Shown here piece by piece: positions 8,103-18,702 of a stretch of 64,000 nt of DNA (position 1 is its first letter; the number at the start of each line of letters is the position of its first letter). The DNA lies in the NCBI RefSeq assembly GCF_902170305.1, contig NZ_CABHWW010000038.1:124001-188000 (forward strand). The letters are read 5' to 3'. The translations under genes and the position numbers were made by a program. Below the pieces are notes generated by a model. That model saw nothing but the letters and a program-made list of their open reading frames with translations. It was not told where the DNA came from and searched no databases. The stretch is from Yersinia alsatica. Lineage in GTDB: Bacteria > Pseudomonadota > Gammaproteobacteria > Enterobacterales > Enterobacteriaceae.

Positions 8103-9532
8103 GCATCATCCTCCAATACCCAGGTATCCTTGGTTCCGCCGCCTTGTGAGGAGTTAACCACCAGCGAACCTTCGGCTAGTGCCACGCGAGTCAGACCGCC
8201 GGGAACCAAGCGAATTTCTGCACCAGACAGAGCAAAAGGACGTAAATCAATGTGGCGCGGAGCCAGTCCGCTGTGAACAAAGGTGGGGCAGGTCGAGAGT
8301 GCGAGAGTCTCTTGTGCAATGTAGTTTTGTGGCCGAGCCAGTAGCAATTGGCGGAATTGGGCAATTTCGGCTTGTGTCGCCGCCGGGCCAATCAACATGC
8401 CATAGCCGCCAGCACCATGGACTTCTTTGACGACCATTTTTTCAAGATTGGCTAATACATAGGAAAGATCAGCGGGTTGACGGCATTGCCAAGTGGGAAC
8501 ATTTGCCAGAATAGGTTCTTCGGCAAGATAAAAACGAATCATCTCCGGCACATAAGGATAGATAGATTTATCATCTGCAACACCGGTACCAATAGCATTG
8601 GCTAATACCACTCCACCGGCCCGATAGACCGATAACAATCCGGGAACCCCTAGCATCGAATCAGGGCGGAAGGCCAGTGGATCAAGGAAGGCATCGTCGA
8701 CTCGCCGATAGATAACATCAATCTTACAAGGGCCGGCGGTGGTGCGCATAAACACCGCCCCTTCTTTGACGAACAGATCGGCACTTTCGACCAGTTCGAC
8801 GCCCATCTGTTGCGCCAGAAAACTGTGTTCAAAGTAAGCGCTGTTAAAGCGCCCGGGAGTCAATACCACCACGGTAGGTGAGTTTACTGGCGTGCTTTCA
8901 CGCAGGGTTTGCAACAGATGAGAAGGGTAGCGCTCGACTGGAGCGATGCGCTGTTCGGCGAACAGTTCCGGGTAGAGCCGCATCATCATTTTGCGGTTTT
9001 CCAGCATATATGAGACGCCGGATGGAGTGCGCAGGTTATCCTCCAACACGTAATAGAGGCCATCACTATTGCGCACCATATCCACGCCAATAATATGTGC
9101 ATAGATGTCGCGGTGCAGATTTACTCCCTGCATGCAGGGCTGATATTGGTCATTAGCCAACACTTGTTCAGCCGGAATAATGCCCGCTTTGAGAATATGC
9201 TGTTCGTGGTAAATATCATGTAGAAAAGCATTGAGCGCTTGAACACGTTGGCGAATGCCACGGTCAAGCATTTGCCATTCGCTGGCGGGAATAATGCGCG
9301 GCACACTGTCGAACGGGATGAGCCGCTCTGCGCCGTCATCGTCACCATACACGTTAAAGGTAATGCCCACCCGGTGAAACAGCAGCGCAGCTTCTTCGCG
9401 TTTACGCGCAATGGTGAGCTGATCGGCCTGTTGTAACCATTGCCAGTAAGCATCGTAATGGCCTCGGTGTTTCCCCTCAGCCAGTAACATTTCATCGAAA
9501 AATCTGGATACGGAAAGGTCGATGTTCAGCAT
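8096..9532 (-). CDS. circularly permuted ATP-grasp protein of the Anbu operon
   Basis: 478 residues, resembling circularly permuted ATP-grasp proteins that are predicted to form peptide (amide) bonds. Recognisable segments are GVDMVRNSDGLYYVLEDN, RTPSGVSYMLENR and KEVHGAGGYGMLIGP. The frame opens at 9571; the ATG at 9532 was preferred because it is preceded by GAGGTGAG and gives the usual N-terminus MLNIDLSVSRFFDEM. First gene of the Anbu operon, with about 250 bp of non-coding DNA upstream. Function is inferred from the family. Confidence 0.85.
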   Translation of the reverse strand: MLNIDLSVSRFFDEMLLAEGKHRGHYDAYWQWLQQADQLTIARKREEAALLFHRVGITFNVYGDDDGAERLIPFDSVPRIIPASEWQMLDRGIRQRVQALNAFLHDIYHEQHILKAGIIPAEQVLANDQYQPCMQGVNLHRDIYAHIIGVDMVRNSDGLYYVLEDNLRTPSGVSYMLENRKMMMRLYPELFAEQRIAPVERYPSHLLQTLRESTPVNSPTVVVLTPGRFNSAYFEHSFLAQQMGVELVESADLFVKEGAVFMRTTAGPCKIDVIYRRVDDAFLDPLAFRPDSMLGVPGLLSVYRAGGVVLANAIGTGVADDKSIYPYVPEMIRFYLAEEPILANVPTWQCRQPADLSYVLANLEKMVVKEVHGAGGYGMLIGPAATQAEIAQFRQLLLARPQNYIAQETLALSTCPTFVHSGLAPRHIDLRPFALSGAEIRLVPGGLTRVALAEGSLVVNSSQGGGTKDTWVLEDDAC

Positions 9533-9749
9533 TCTCACCTCGCTAACAGAACAGGCTGTATTCGGGATCACGCATAAACTGTGCCAGCTCGTAAAACAGG
9601 CAAAATAAGAGGGATTAGAGCGATTTCAGCACTATTTGGGTGCAAGTAGTGAGCAGGGTGCTTTATTACTGAGCAGGAAATTGCCACATACTGATCATTA
9701 TGATCTGCAATAGCGCATTGAGAAAGGTAGAGCGGAAATATTAGCAAAT

Positions 9750-9772
9750 GGCTGGTAATCAGATTACCAGCC
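9750..9772 (-). terminator. inverted repeat downstream of ridA
   Basis: An almost gap-free palindrome of GGCTGGTAAT with ATTACCAGCC lies 15 bp past the ridA stop on the minus strand. The following minus-strand bases are only moderately T-rich. It probably terminates ridA. The rest of 9573-9786 shows no gene. Confidence 0.55.
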
Positions 9773-9786
9773 CTGTGACATCAGAA

Positions 9787-10173
9787 TTAACGACGCACTG
9801 CGATAGCTTCGATCTCGATTTTGACATCTTTTGGCAGACGAGCAACTTCAACACATGAGCGCGCAGGGAATGGCGCATTGTGTTCAGTGAAGAAAGCTTC
9901 GTAAGTGGCGTTAACTGTACTGAAATCATTTAGATCTTTAACGAATACCGTGGTTTTCACGATGTCGGCAACTTTCAGGCCTGCCGCTTCGACGATCGCT
10001 TTCACGTTTTCCAGTGACTGGCGCGCCTGAGCTGAAACGTCATCTGCGACCAGACCGGTTTTTGGATCAACCGGGATCTGACCGGAAGTGATGATCATGC
10101 TGCCCAGATCGACACCTTGAACATAAGGGCCAATAGCGGCAGGGGCGAGCTCAGTGCTGATAATGCGTGACAT
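9787..10173 (-). CDS. ridA: RidA, 2-iminobutanoate/2-iminopropanoate deaminase
   Basis: 128 residues, the full length of the RidA/YjgF family. It hydrolyses reactive enamine/imine intermediates formed by pyridoxal-phosphate enzymes such as threonine dehydratase. The family motif near the C-terminus (FPARSCVEVARLPKDVKIEIEAIA) carries the conserved Arg that binds the substrate carboxylate. It lies 170 bp downstream of pyrI on the same strand, the E. coli order, although mgtA, its other E. coli neighbour, is absent. Confidence 0.96.
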   Translation of the reverse strand: MSRIISTELAPAAIGPYVQGVDLGSMIITSGQIPVDPKTGLVADDVSAQARQSLENVKAIVEAAGLKVADIVKTTVFVKDLNDFSTVNATYEAFFTEHNAPFPARSCVEVARLPKDVKIEIEAIAVRR

Positions 10174-10276
10174 GTAGACTCCTGATTTACGGGTAATGGT
10201 AGGGGGTAAGAATTATCTCCACCATTATAAAGATGAGGGGGATTACGGCAACCCACTCAGACTAAGTTTGCTTATA

Positions 10277-10302
10277 GCCCGTAACTGTAAATATTTACGG
10301 GC
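10277..10302. terminator. hairpin between pyrI and ridA
   Basis: An 8-bp inverted repeat, GCCCGTAA (10277-10284) and TTACGGGC (10295-10302), lies 42 bp beyond the pyrI stop. There is no clear T-run on the minus strand, so it is a weak terminator or an RNA-stability hairpin. Confidence 0.4.
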
Positions 10303-10343
10303 AGCAGTATTCATCTGAGTTGCGGATTAATCCGCTGGTAACG

Positions 10344-10808
10344 TTAATCGGCTTGTAGCACGACCTGATGGTCGAACTCTTTCTCGCAATATTTACATTT
10401 AAGGTAGATATCACCCTGCTTAGCGGTCACTTTGAAGCTGGAATCCACCGGCTCATTGTGGCTAATACAGTTGCTGTTAGGGCAGGTGAGTACCGCGTCA
10501 ATATGTTCTGGCAGGCTAAGTGTTAGCTTCTTTACCACTTCGTAGTTGTCGATGCGGTTAACGGTTGCATCCGGTGCATACATGGCCAATTGGTTGGCTT
10601 GTTGTTCGGTCAGGAAGGTATTTTCTATTTTAATCAGATCCTTACGACCTGAGCGTTTTGACGGCAGATTCAGCCCGATAGTAATGCGCTGGTCAGTCGC
10701 GGTCAATTTGAACAGCGACAACAATTTGAACCCGATTTGTGCCGGAATATGGTCAATCACGGTGCCGCATTTAATCGCTTCAACCTGTAGTTTATAATCC
10801 TGAGTCAT
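10344..10808 (-). CDS. pyrI: aspartate carbamoyltransferase regulatory subunit
   Basis: Allosteric subunit that binds CTP and ATP and controls PyrB. From the chosen start MTQDYK the protein has 154 residues. The four zinc cysteines fall at 109, 114, 138 and 141, exactly the E. coli numbering, which supports the ATG at 10808 rather than the frame opening 6 bp upstream. It follows pyrB by 13 bp in the pyrBI operon. Confidence 0.96.
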   Translation of the reverse strand: MTQDYKLQVEAIKCGTVIDHIPAQIGFKLLSLFKLTATDQRITIGLNLPSKRSGRKDLIKIENTFLTEQQANQLAMYAPDATVNRIDNYEVVKKLTLSLPEHIDAVLTCPNSNCISHNEPVDSSFKVTAKQGDIYLKCKYCEKEFDHQVVLQAD

Positions 10809-10821
10809 ATTCAATCCCCCC

Positions 10822-11757
10822 TTAAAGAGCCAATTCTTGGTTTAATACCAGTGCCAGCAGCGCCTGACGAGCAAAAATCCCATTACCAGCCTGTTGGAAA
10901 TAGTAGGCATAAGGGGTTTTGTCGACATCGGTGGTGATTTCATCAATACGTGGCAGTGGGTGCAGCACTTTTAGATTATCCCGTGCGCCATTCAAGTCTG
11001 CGGCGCGTAGGACAAACTGCGCTTTGACGTTGGCGTACTCTGATGGGTCAAGGCGCTCTTTCTGTACGCGGGTCATGTAGAGAATGTCTAATTCTGGCAC
11101 CACTTCTTCAATGCTTTCGTGCAGGCTGTATTCGATGCCTTTTTCTTCCAGCATTTGTAGGATATAAGCAGGCATTGCCAAGGCATCTGGGGCGATAAAG
11201 AAGAAGCGGTTGCCATTGAATTTTGCCAGCGCTTGCGTCAGTGAGTGTACCGTGCGGCCATATTTTAGGTCACCGACCATGGCGATATTGATGTTATCCA
11301 GTCGCCCTTGGGTTTCCTGAATGGTGAATAAATCGAGCAGAGTTTGGGTCGGATGTTGGTTGGCACCATCACCGGCATTCACGACTGGGACATTACCGGA
11401 GAACTGGGCGGCCAGACGAGAAGCGCCTTCTTGTGGGTGGCGCATGACGATGGCATCAACATAGGTGCTGATCACTGACATGGTATCTGCCAGTGTTTCG
11501 CCTTTTTTCCCAAGCGAGGTATTGCTGCTGTCCGAAAAACCCACGACCGAGGCGCCCAAGCGGTGAATGGAAGTTTCAAATGACAAACGGGTGCGGGTTG
11601 AGGCTTCGAAAAAGCAACTGGCGATCACTTTATGTTTCAACAACTCAGGCTGCGGATGGCTTTTTAGGCTGGCGGCAGTGCGCAGTACCAGTTCCAGTTC
11701 CTCGCGACATAAGTCGTTAATTGAGATGATGTGCTTGTGATACAACGGGTTGGCCAT
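10822..11757 (-). CDS. pyrB: aspartate carbamoyltransferase catalytic subunit
   Basis: Condenses carbamoyl phosphate and aspartate in the first committed step of pyrimidine synthesis. The carbamoyl-phosphate loop STRTR is at 53-57, with SLGKKGE near 81-87 and HPTQTLLD further on. The 311 residues match E. coli PyrB. It is preceded by a leader peptide gene and an intrinsic attenuator, so UTP-sensitive transcription attenuation is expected. Confidence 0.97.
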   Translation of the reverse strand: MANPLYHKHIISINDLCREELELVLRTAASLKSHPQPELLKHKVIASCFFEASTRTRLSFETSIHRLGASVVGFSDSSNTSLGKKGETLADTMSVISTYVDAIVMRHPQEGASRLAAQFSGNVPVVNAGDGANQHPTQTLLDLFTIQETQGRLDNINIAMVGDLKYGRTVHSLTQALAKFNGNRFFFIAPDALAMPAYILQMLEEKGIEYSLHESIEEVVPELDILYMTRVQKERLDPSEYANVKAQFVLRAADLNGARDNLKVLHPLPRIDEITTDVDKTPYAYYFQQAGNGIFARQALLALVLNQELAL

Positions 11758-11848
11758 TTTCGCTCTCCTCTGTGGTTACCCGTGGTATCGGGCTACCTTA
11801 ATTTTTAATCAGTTGTCATGGTGTTGAATTGGGTGCCAATCAGCAGAC

Positions 11849-11876
11849 AAAAAAAAGCCCCTCAATGAGGGGCCTT
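11849..11876 (-). terminator. pyrBI attenuator (intrinsic terminator)
   Basis: A GC-rich hairpin, GCCCCTC with GAGGGGC (11857-11863/11867-11873), is followed on the minus strand by eight T residues (11849-11856), about 90 bp before pyrB. The leader peptide gene runs into this hairpin and its stop codon (11862-11864) lies within it. That is the E. coli layout, in which a ribosome closely following RNA polymerase prevents termination when UTP is low. Confidence 0.9.
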
Positions 11877-11987
11877 ACAGGATCGGTTTAGCAACGGGAG
11901 AAAGAACGGCAGCTGGCTGCCTGCTGGCAGGCAATTTTGTCGACCATAGATAGGGTCATTTTCAACAAAACGCGCTTGGCTTTTCAT
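11862..11987 (-). CDS. pyrL: pyrBI leader peptide PyrL
   Basis: Short leader of 41 residues from the ATG at 11987, preceded by GGGAG at 11993-11997. It ends inside the attenuator hairpin. Its SQLPFFLPLLNRS segment resembles the LPFFFPL stretch of E. coli PyrL. Its translation, not its product, is expected to matter. A tandem ATG 3 bp upstream (11990) is the alternative start. Confidence 0.75.
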   Translation of the reverse strand: MKSQARFVENDPIYGRQNCLPAGSQLPFFLPLLNRSCKAPH

Positions 11988-12012
11988 CATATCTCCCGGC
12001 AAATTGTGGCGA

Positions 12013-12040
12013 ATTATACTCGCGTGTGATTTCTCCGCAA
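12013..12040 (-). promoter_or_regulatory. pyrBI promoter
   Basis: On the minus strand, TTGCGG (-35, 12035-12040) and a perfect TATAAT (-10, 12013-12018) are spaced 16 bp apart, about 25 bp before the leader peptide start. The region 12041-12240 shows no gene. Confidence 0.7.
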
Positions 12041-12240
12041 GAGGGGAAAGCCGCATTTTTTATGATGAGCAAACGATTACTTAGCCTATTTTGATTTTAA
12101 ATATATTTTATTAAGGTGGGGAGAGGGTTGGATACCGGATATTGGATCAGGTTGCGGTTGATATTTATCCGGTGGCTAGTCTAATAGCAGCTGAAATCTG
12201 AACTAACTTCGCCCATCACAGATTATGTGAATGGAGAACC

Positions 12241-12513
12241 TTAATCCTCATCAAACCCTGAATTAAACAACTCAATAACCGCAGTCAGTGCTTGAATCTC
12301 ATCAGGCCCAGTGGCCTCCACCTCAATCTGGCGACCTTTGGCGGAGTCGAGCATCAGCAGTGCAATCACACTGCTGGCTTCGGCTTCGGTACCACTGTCA
12401 TTGCGTAACATCACTTCAGCATCAAAACTCTGCACCAGCTCGAACAATTTCATGGCGGGTCTGGCGTGCATCCCCAACTTGTTTTTGATCTCAACGGTCT
12501 GTTTGACGGTCAT
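12241..12513 (-). CDS. ptsO: NPr, phosphocarrier of the nitrogen PTS
   Basis: 90-residue HPr-like protein that passes phosphate from EI-Ntr to EIIA-Ntr (PtsN). The active His16 lies in [10 protein letters not shown]. Its start overlaps the rapZ stop by one base (TAATG arrangement), so it is coupled to rapZ as in E. coli. Confidence 0.95.
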   Translation of the reverse strand: MTVKQTVEIKNKLGMHARPAMKLFELVQSFDAEVMLRNDSGTEAEASSVIALLMLDSAKGRQIEVEATGPDEIQALTAVIELFNSGFDED

Positions 12514-13364
12514 TATTTACGCTTTTCCAGAGTGCGATGACGTGATTGGACATTCTTGCCGCGGGCGCGGAAATAATCGGCCAATTGTTCAGCAACATAG
12601 ACTGAGCGGTGTTTACCACCGGTACAACCAATAGCCACCGTCAGATAACTGCGGTTGTTGGTTTCCAGCATCGGCAGCCACAGTTCCAGATAGCTGCGAG
12701 TCTGATAAACAAAGTTATGCACTTCAGTATGGCGATCAAGGAAGGAGATAACCGGCTTATCCAAGCCTGTCATTGGGCGTAATTTCGGGTCCCAATGTGG
12801 GTTTGGCAAGAAGCGCACGTCAAAGACATAATCCGCATCAATAGGAATGCCATGTTTAAAGCCAAAGGATTCAAACACCATTGTCAGCTCACGCTCGCGT
12901 TTGCCCAACAGGCGGGTACGCAGCATTTCTGCCAACTCATGGACTGACATTTCTGAGGTATCAATGATCAAATCAGCCCGTGAGCGCAAAGGCTCTAGCA
13001 AGGCGCTCTCTTCATCAATAGCACTTTCTAATGATAGGTTTTTGGTCGACAGTGGGTGCAGACGACGGGTATCACTGTAGCGACGAATCAGGGTATTGCG
13101 ATCAGCATCCAAAAACAGCAGCTGCGGTGAGAAGCTCTCAGGCAGTTGAGTCATGGCATGTTCAAATACCTCAGGAGATTCAGGCATATTGCGCACGTCA
13201 ATGCTCACTGCGGCGGAGATATTCCTCTCGGCAAGTGTACTCGCCAATTGCGGCAGCAGAACCACAGGCAAGTTATCGACGCAATAAAAGCCCATATCTT
13301 CCAATGCGCGCAAAGCAACAGACTTCCCTGAACCGGAACGGCCGCTGACAATCATCAGCACCAT
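12513..13364 (-). CDS. rapZ: RNase adapter protein RapZ
   Basis: 283 residues, nearly identical along its length to E. coli RapZ. It binds the small RNA GlmZ and presents it to RNase E, and so controls glucosamine-6-phosphate synthase. The P-loop GRSGSGKS is at 8-15, and GCTGGKHRS lies in the RNA-binding C-terminal domain. It sits between the ERIC array and ptsO, separated from ptsN by about 560 bp of repeats rather than the short gap usual for this operon. Confidence 0.96.
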   Translation of the reverse strand: MVLMIVSGRSGSGKSVALRALEDMGFYCVDNLPVVLLPQLASTLAERNISAAVSIDVRNMPESPEVFEHAMTQLPESFSPQLLFLDADRNTLIRRYSDTRRLHPLSTKNLSLESAIDEESALLEPLRSRADLIIDTSEMSVHELAEMLRTRLLGKRERELTMVFESFGFKHGIPIDADYVFDVRFLPNPHWDPKLRPMTGLDKPVISFLDRHTEVHNFVYQTRSYLELWLPMLETNNRSYLTVAIGCTGGKHRSVYVAEQLADYFRARGKNVQSRHRTLEKRK

Positions 13365-13395
13365 GTGAGTGACTCCCCTTGGTATCTTATGTGCC

Positions 13396-13914
<519 letters not shown>

Positions 13915-13923
13915 TTCGCACGA

Positions 13924-14406
13924 TTACGCCGTCTCTGGCGGTAATTCAGTAATTATCTGATAAAGCTCTTCATCACTTTGTGCCGCCCGTAGACGACGAC
14001 ACACTGTTTTATCAGCTAATCGCTTGGCTACTAAAGACAAAGTGTGTAAGTGAGTTTTACATTGATCTGCTGGAACCAACAAGGCAAATAATAGGTCAAC
14101 CGGTTGGTTATCAATCGCATCGAAAGCGATGGGTTGTTCCAAACGGATAAATACACCCACGGCACGCAGGGTGTCTTCTTCCAACTTGCCATGAGGTATC
14201 GCGATACCACTGCCAATGCCAGTGCTGCCCATACGTTCGCGGGTTAATACAGCATCGAAAACGATCTGTGACGGCAGGTTAAGCTGTTTGGCAGCTAACT
14301 CGCTGATAATTTCCAAAGCCCGTTTTTTACTTGAGCAATGTACGGAGCTTTTGGTGCACTCGATATTTAATACCGAGCTTAATTGCAATGCTGGATCGTT
14401 GATCAT
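13924..14406 (-). CDS. ptsN: EIIA-Ntr, nitrogen regulatory PTS protein
   Basis: Terminal phosphoacceptor of the nitrogen PTS, which regulates potassium transport and other processes according to phosphorylation state. The active His72 lies in GIAIPHGKLEED. The frame extends to a GTG at 14418; the ATG at 14406 gives 160 residues starting MINDPALQLSS and aligns with E. coli PtsN. Its stop codon is 10 bp from the ERIC array. Part of the rpoN-hpf-ptsN-rapZ-ptsO cluster. Confidence 0.94.
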   Translation of the reverse strand: MINDPALQLSSVLNIECTKSSVHCSSKKRALEIISELAAKQLNLPSQIVFDAVLTRERMGSTGIGSGIAIPHGKLEEDTLRAVGVFIRLEQPIAFDAIDNQPVDLLFALLVPADQCKTHLHTLSLVAKRLADKTVCRRLRAAQSDEELYQIITELPPETA

Positions 14407-14507
14407 CTCATCTTTCACTTAAGCGCTGTTTTAGACCTGATACCAGCGGGGAAATTTTCTTTCCACCGCTGGAACAGATTATGTAGCGAGTGTAGAACCT
14501 TTATCGG

Positions 14508-14795
14508 TTAATGTTGCTTCAATTTATCTTTATGCTTGTTCAACTGGCGGGCCAGTTTATCAACCAGAATATCAATTGCGGCGTACATATCCTCCTGCTC
14601 TGAGCTTGCATGCAACTCGCCCCCATTCACATGTACCGTGGCTTCTGCAATTTGTTTTACTTTTTCGACACTTAAAACCACATACACCTGGTTAATTCGA
14701 TCAAAATATTGCTCAAGTTTGGCAAATTTAGTGGTAACAAACTCGCGTAATGCTTCGGTTATTTCGACATGATGTCCGGTAATATTGAGCTGCAT
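14508..14795 (-). CDS. hpf: ribosome hibernation promoting factor (short form)
   Basis: 95 residues, the short gamma-proteobacterial HPF that promotes 100S ribosome dimers in stationary phase. It begins MQLNITGHHVEITEALREFV and contains the basic surface helix KLARQLNKHKDKLKQH at the C-terminus. It follows rpoN by 23 bp, as in E. coli. Confidence 0.96.
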   Translation of the reverse strand: MQLNITGHHVEITEALREFVTTKFAKLEQYFDRINQVYVVLSVEKVKQIAEATVHVNGGELHASSEQEDMYAAIDILVDKLARQLNKHKDKLKQH

Positions 14796-14818
14796 AGTGT
14801 CTTCCTTCTCAGTTCAGG

Positions 14819-16252
14819 TCAAACCAACTGTTTACGTTGATTTGACGGCGGGATGGATAACGACTCTCGGTACTTCGCGACAGTTCGGCGCGCCACCATA
14901 ATGCCTTGTTCACATAATAGTGTGGTCAGCTTGCTGTCACTCAGTGGTTTGGCAGGGTTTTCTGCCGCAACCAATTTTTTCACCAGCGCACGAATCGCGG
15001 TAGAAGAAGCTTCACCTCCGCTATCTGTATTGACGTGGCTGGAGAAGAAATATTTCAGCTCGAAAATACCCCGAGGACTATGCAGGAACTTCTGCGTGGT
15101 CACGCGGGATATTGTCGATTCATGCATATCCACGGCCTGAGCAATGTCAGCCAGTACCATGGGTTTCATAAATTCAGGCCCATTCTCAAAGAACGCCACT
15201 TGCTGTTCAACAATGCAACGCGCCACTTTCAGCAACGTTTCATTGCGGCTTTCAAGACTTTTTATCAACCATTTTGCTTCTTGCAGATTGCTGCGAATAA
15301 ACTGCCCGTCGCTATCATTGCGGGTATTGTTACCCATCGCTGCATATTGCTGGTTAATTTTCAGGCGTGGAATGCTATCGGCATTCAGCTCGACCGTCCA
15401 GTGCCCTTTGTCTTTACGTACCAAAACATCTGGAATGACATACTCCGACTCCCCAGTATTGATAGACTGGCCTGGGCGCGGATCCAGTGACTGAATCAGG
15501 GCGATGGCTTCTTTAAGTGTATCTTCTTTTAGCCGACTTAAGCGGATCATCGTGCGGAAATCGTGGTTACCCAGCAAGTCCAGATAATCGCTAATAACCA
15601 AGCGAGCTTCGGCAAGATAGGGGGTGTCTTTCGCATATTGCGACAACTGCACCAATAAACATTCGCGCAGATTGCGAGCCGCAACGCCAATAGGATCAAA
15701 GTGTTGTATCCGTTTAAGCACGGCCTCAACTTCATCCAACCCGACGTTTTCATCCCCCATACTTTCCAGAATGTCTTCCAGAGGAACGGTAAGATAACCG
15801 GTTTCATCAACGGCATCGACGATAGAGGTCGCGATCGCGGCATCGGTTTCTGAAAAGGGGGTCAAATCGACTTGCCACATCAGATAATCTTGCAGTGTTT
15901 GAGTGGTTTCACCCTGATAAACCGGCAGTTCATCATCACTGTAATCATTGCCCATGCCCGATGGGGTGCCTGCGGTGTAAATCTCATCCCAGGTGGCATC
16001 CAGCGGTAACTCTTCCGGCATATCTTTTTGTTCCAGCGCTTCGCGAGTGTCGAGCGATTCACTGTCTACGGTTTCTTTGGCATCAATCTCTTCATGAAGA
16101 TCGGTTTGCTCAAGCAGGGGGTTACTCTCCAGCGCTAACTGAATCTCCTGCTGGAGCTCAAGCGTAGAAAGTTGCAACAGGCGAATAGCCTGTTGAAGCT
16201 GCGGAGTCATTGCCAGTTGTTGGCTAAACTTGAGTTGCAAACCTTGCTTCAT
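14819..16252 (-). CDS. rpoN: RNA polymerase sigma-54 factor
   Basis: 477 residues. The N-terminal activator-interaction region is Gln/Leu-rich ([25 protein letters not shown]). It is followed by an acidic linker, the core-binding region, a helix-turn-helix, and the RpoN box [10 protein letters not shown] at 454-463, which contacts the -24 element. It lies 52 bp after lptB in the order conserved in enterobacteria. Confidence 0.97.
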   Translation of the reverse strand: MKQGLQLKFSQQLAMTPQLQQAIRLLQLSTLELQQEIQLALESNPLLEQTDLHEEIDAKETVDSESLDTREALEQKDMPEELPLDATWDEIYTAGTPSGMGNDYSDDELPVYQGETTQTLQDYLMWQVDLTPFSETDAAIATSIVDAVDETGYLTVPLEDILESMGDENVGLDEVEAVLKRIQHFDPIGVAARNLRECLLVQLSQYAKDTPYLAEARLVISDYLDLLGNHDFRTMIRLSRLKEDTLKEAIALIQSLDPRPGQSINTGESEYVIPDVLVRKDKGHWTVELNADSIPRLKINQQYAAMGNNTRNDSDGQFIRSNLQEAKWLIKSLESRNETLLKVARCIVEQQVAFFENGPEFMKPMVLADIAQAVDMHESTISRVTTQKFLHSPRGIFELKYFFSSHVNTDSGGEASSTAIRALVKKLVAAENPAKPLSDSKLTTLLCEQGIMVARRTVAKYRESLSIPPSNQRKQLV

Positions 16253-16304
16253 AATACGGTATCAATTTTCCTTAATGGATGACGAAACGGCTTTCGAGTG
16301 AAGA

Positions 16305-17030
16305 TTAGAGGCGGAATTCTTCACCCAGATAGACACGTTTAACTTGTTCGTCAGCCAAAATTTCCTGTGGTGTGCCGTGAGCAATTAAATGCCCTTGGCT
16401 TACAATATAAGCCCGCTCACAAACGTCCAATGTTTCACGTACGTTGTGGTCGGTAATCAGAACTCCAAGGCCGCTGTCACGCAGATGCTCAATAATTTTT
16501 TTGATATCAATAACAGAAATTGGGTCGACCCCGGCAAAAGGCTCATCCAGCAGAATAAATTTAGGATTTGCTGCCAGTGCGCGGGCAATTTCAACACGGC
16601 GGCGTTCACCACCAGAAAGCGATTGGCCTAGACTGTCACGTAAATGAGTAATATGGAACTCTTCCATCAACTCATCAGCACGTTCTTGACGTTGTTCAGA
16701 TGAGAGGTCTTTACGGATTTCCAGCACCGCCATCAGATTGTTAAATACACTCAGGCGGCGGAAGATGGAAGCTTCTTGCGGCAAATAGCCAATCCCACGC
16801 AGGGCGCGTTCATGGAGCGGCAAGAGGCTGATATCTTCGTCATCAATCACAATACGCCCGGCGTCACGCTGGACAATGCCGACGACCATGTAAAAAGTGG
16901 TGGTTTTACCCGCACCATTCGGCCCAAGCAGGCCGACAATCTCACCGGACTTTACTGTCAGGCTAACGTCTTCGACCACTTTACGGCCTTTGTACGCCTT
17001 AGCCAGTTTTTCTGCGATTAATGTTGCCAT
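16305..17030 (-). CDS. lptB: LPS export ABC transporter ATPase LptB
   Basis: 241-residue cytoplasmic ATPase that powers LPS extraction by LptFG. Walker A GPNGAGKT is at 36-43, the signature is LSGGERRR, Walker B is [12 protein letters not shown], and the switch His is in LITDHNVRE. It starts 6 bp after the lptA stop; kdsD-kdsC-lptC-lptA-lptB form one tightly packed run. Confidence 0.97.
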   Translation of the reverse strand: MATLIAEKLAKAYKGRKVVEDVSLTVKSGEIVGLLGPNGAGKTTTFYMVVGIVQRDAGRIVIDDEDISLLPLHERALRGIGYLPQEASIFRRLSVFNNLMAVLEIRKDLSSEQRQERADELMEEFHITHLRDSLGQSLSGGERRRVEIARALAANPKFILLDEPFAGVDPISVIDIKKIIEHLRDSGLGVLITDHNVRETLDVCERAYIVSQGHLIAHGTPQEILADEQVKRVYLGEEFRL

Positions 17031-17036
17031 AAATGA

Positions 17037-17582
17037 TTACTTACTCTTCTTTTGGCCTGAAGCTGCTGGCCCTTTGTCTTGTAATTGGGACGGTAATAGC
17101 ACGGTAGTGACGCGATTGCCTTTGTTACTAAAGGCTTCCATCTGCTGTTTTTTCACCAGATAAGTGATGCGATCACCTTTGATATTGCTATCAAGCTGCT
17201 CCAGATAGGCGTCACCGGTCAATATGACTAAGTCATTAGCGACTTCGTAACGCAGTTTCTGCCCGTGGCCTTTGACCGGTTTACCGCTATCTTGCATCTG
17301 ATAAAAAGTCACCGGATTACCAAAACCTTCGATGACCATTTTGTTTTGATCACCGCCCGGACGAGTCACGACAACTTTATCAGCCTTAATCTCAATGGTG
17401 CCTTGCTTGATAACCACATTATCAGTAAATGTGACGGTATTCGCCGCCATATCTAACGCTTGTTTGACCGAGTCGACTAGAACGGGTTGGTCCGAATCGC
17501 CGGTTAAAGCCAATGCAGGCAAGCTTGCGGCCAAAAGTGAGCTGGCAAGCAAAAAATGACGAATTTTATTTTTGGATTTCAT
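17037..17582 (-). CDS. lptA: LPS transport periplasmic bridge protein LptA
   Basis: Periplasmic OstA-fold protein that forms the bridge between LptC and LptD. From the ATG at 17582 it has 181 residues with a signal peptide (hydrophobic LLASSLLAASLPALA, cut before LTGDSD). The upstream in-frame start at 17603 is TTG and less likely. The gene overlaps the end of lptC by 17 bp. The C-terminus is Lys-rich, as in E. coli. Confidence 0.94.
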   Translation of the reverse strand: MKSKNKIRHFLLASSLLAASLPALALTGDSDQPVLVDSVKQALDMAANTVTFTDNVVIKQGTIEIKADKVVVTRPGGDQNKMVIEGFGNPVTFYQMQDSGKPVKGHGQKLRYEVANDLVILTGDAYLEQLDSNIKGDRITYLVKKQQMEAFSNKGNRVTTVLLPSQLQDKGPAASGQKKSK

Positions 17583-18129
17583 AAGAGGTTTTAACCTTTT
17601 CAATCAGCTCGGCGGTCTTATCCCGCAAGTTCCCACGCATTTTCATGCCGTTAGATGTAAATCCAACACCAAAGAGGGTAACTTCATCGTCTGAGGATAC
17701 ATCCTGAGTGATCAAATTAACCTGGGCGTTATCGGTTCTAATTTTTTGTAACTGGGCATCTGGGGTCAGGCTATCAACCTCAACGTGACCATACAAATAA
17801 AGCATTTTATCATTGGTCAGCTTGGCGCGATCAGCTCGTACTGTCCAAGTGGCGACAGCATTCTCATCAAACATGGTCATGACCGGTCGGGTAAACCATG
17901 TCAGTTCCTGTGCCGCGAAGTTCTGAACCTCTTCTGCCACCAATTTATAACTGAGTTGCCCGACCGGATTAAAGACCACGGTCACAGTATGCTGGCTTTG
18001 TGAAGAGGGCTCAGTATCATCAACCACCGGTTGAGTGGCTTGCTGATTAAAGCCCGACATATTCCAGCCAATCAATGCTAATGCAATCAGTGCTAAGGAT
18101 ATCGTTATCCATAGTCTTGTTTTACTCAT
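17566..18129 (-). CDS. lptC: LPS export protein LptC
   Basis: 187 residues with one N-terminal membrane anchor (LWITISLALIALALIGW) and a periplasmic OstA-like domain. It receives LPS from LptBFG and hands it to LptA. Its start overlaps the kdsC stop by 4 bp and its end overlaps lptA. Length and order match E. coli. Confidence 0.95.
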   Translation of the reverse strand: MSKTRLWITISLALIALALIGWNMSGFNQQATQPVVDDTEPSSQSQHTVTVVFNPVGQLSYKLVAEEVQNFAAQELTWFTRPVMTMFDENAVATWTVRADRAKLTNDKMLYLYGHVEVDSLTPDAQLQKIRTDNAQVNLITQDVSSDDEVTLFGVGFTSNGMKMRGNLRDKTAELIEKVKTSYEIQK

Positions 18130-18689
18130 ATCGACAATCCTTTGGCACCTTCGAGTTTACCTTGGGCCAATAATATCAAATCACATATCTCGCGTACTGC
18201 ACCGCGTCCGCCATTGATATGCGTAACATAATGCGCCTTGGGAATGAGCAATGGATGGGCATCAGCTACTGCAACAGATAACCCCACTTGCGCCATGACG
18301 GGCCAATCAATCAGGTCATCGCCAATATAAGCCACTTGCTCAGGCTGGCATTTTAATGCTGTCAATAACTCGTTATAGGCGACCAGCTTATCAGATTGCC
18401 CTTGATAAAGGTGGGTAATGCCTAAGGTGTTGGCGCGGTCTTCCACTAATTTGGCACGGCGACCGGTAATAATGGCCACTTCAATACCTGAGGTTATCAG
18501 GCAGCGGATGCCATAGCCATCGCGCACGTTGAATGCTTTCAGCTCTTCGCCCTGATTACCCATGTAAATCAGACCATCAGACATCACACCATCAACATCA
18601 CAAATCAGTAGGCGAATGTTTGTCGCGCGCTGCATGACGCTGTTAGCCACGGGTCCATAACAGGTGTCCAGATAAACGGTACTGCTCAT
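18126..18689 (-). CDS. kdsC: KDO-8-phosphate phosphatase
   Basis: 187-residue HAD-family phosphatase that converts KDO 8-phosphate to KDO for LPS inner core. The catalytic motif DVDGVMSDG has the nucleophile Asp31 and Asp33; TGR (about 75-77) and GDDLIDWP complete the HAD set. Follows kdsD, the preceding step in the pathway, by 13 bp. Confidence 0.96.
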   Translation of the reverse strand: MSSTVYLDTCYGPVANSVMQRATNIRLLICDVDGVMSDGLIYMGNQGEELKAFNVRDGYGIRCLITSGIEVAIITGRRAKLVEDRANTLGITHLYQGQSDKLVAYNELLTALKCQPEQVAYIGDDLIDWPVMAQVGLSVAVADAHPLLIPKAHYVTHINGGRGAVREICDLILLAQGKLEGAKGLSI

Positions 18690-18702
18690 AATTTACCCTT
18701 AA

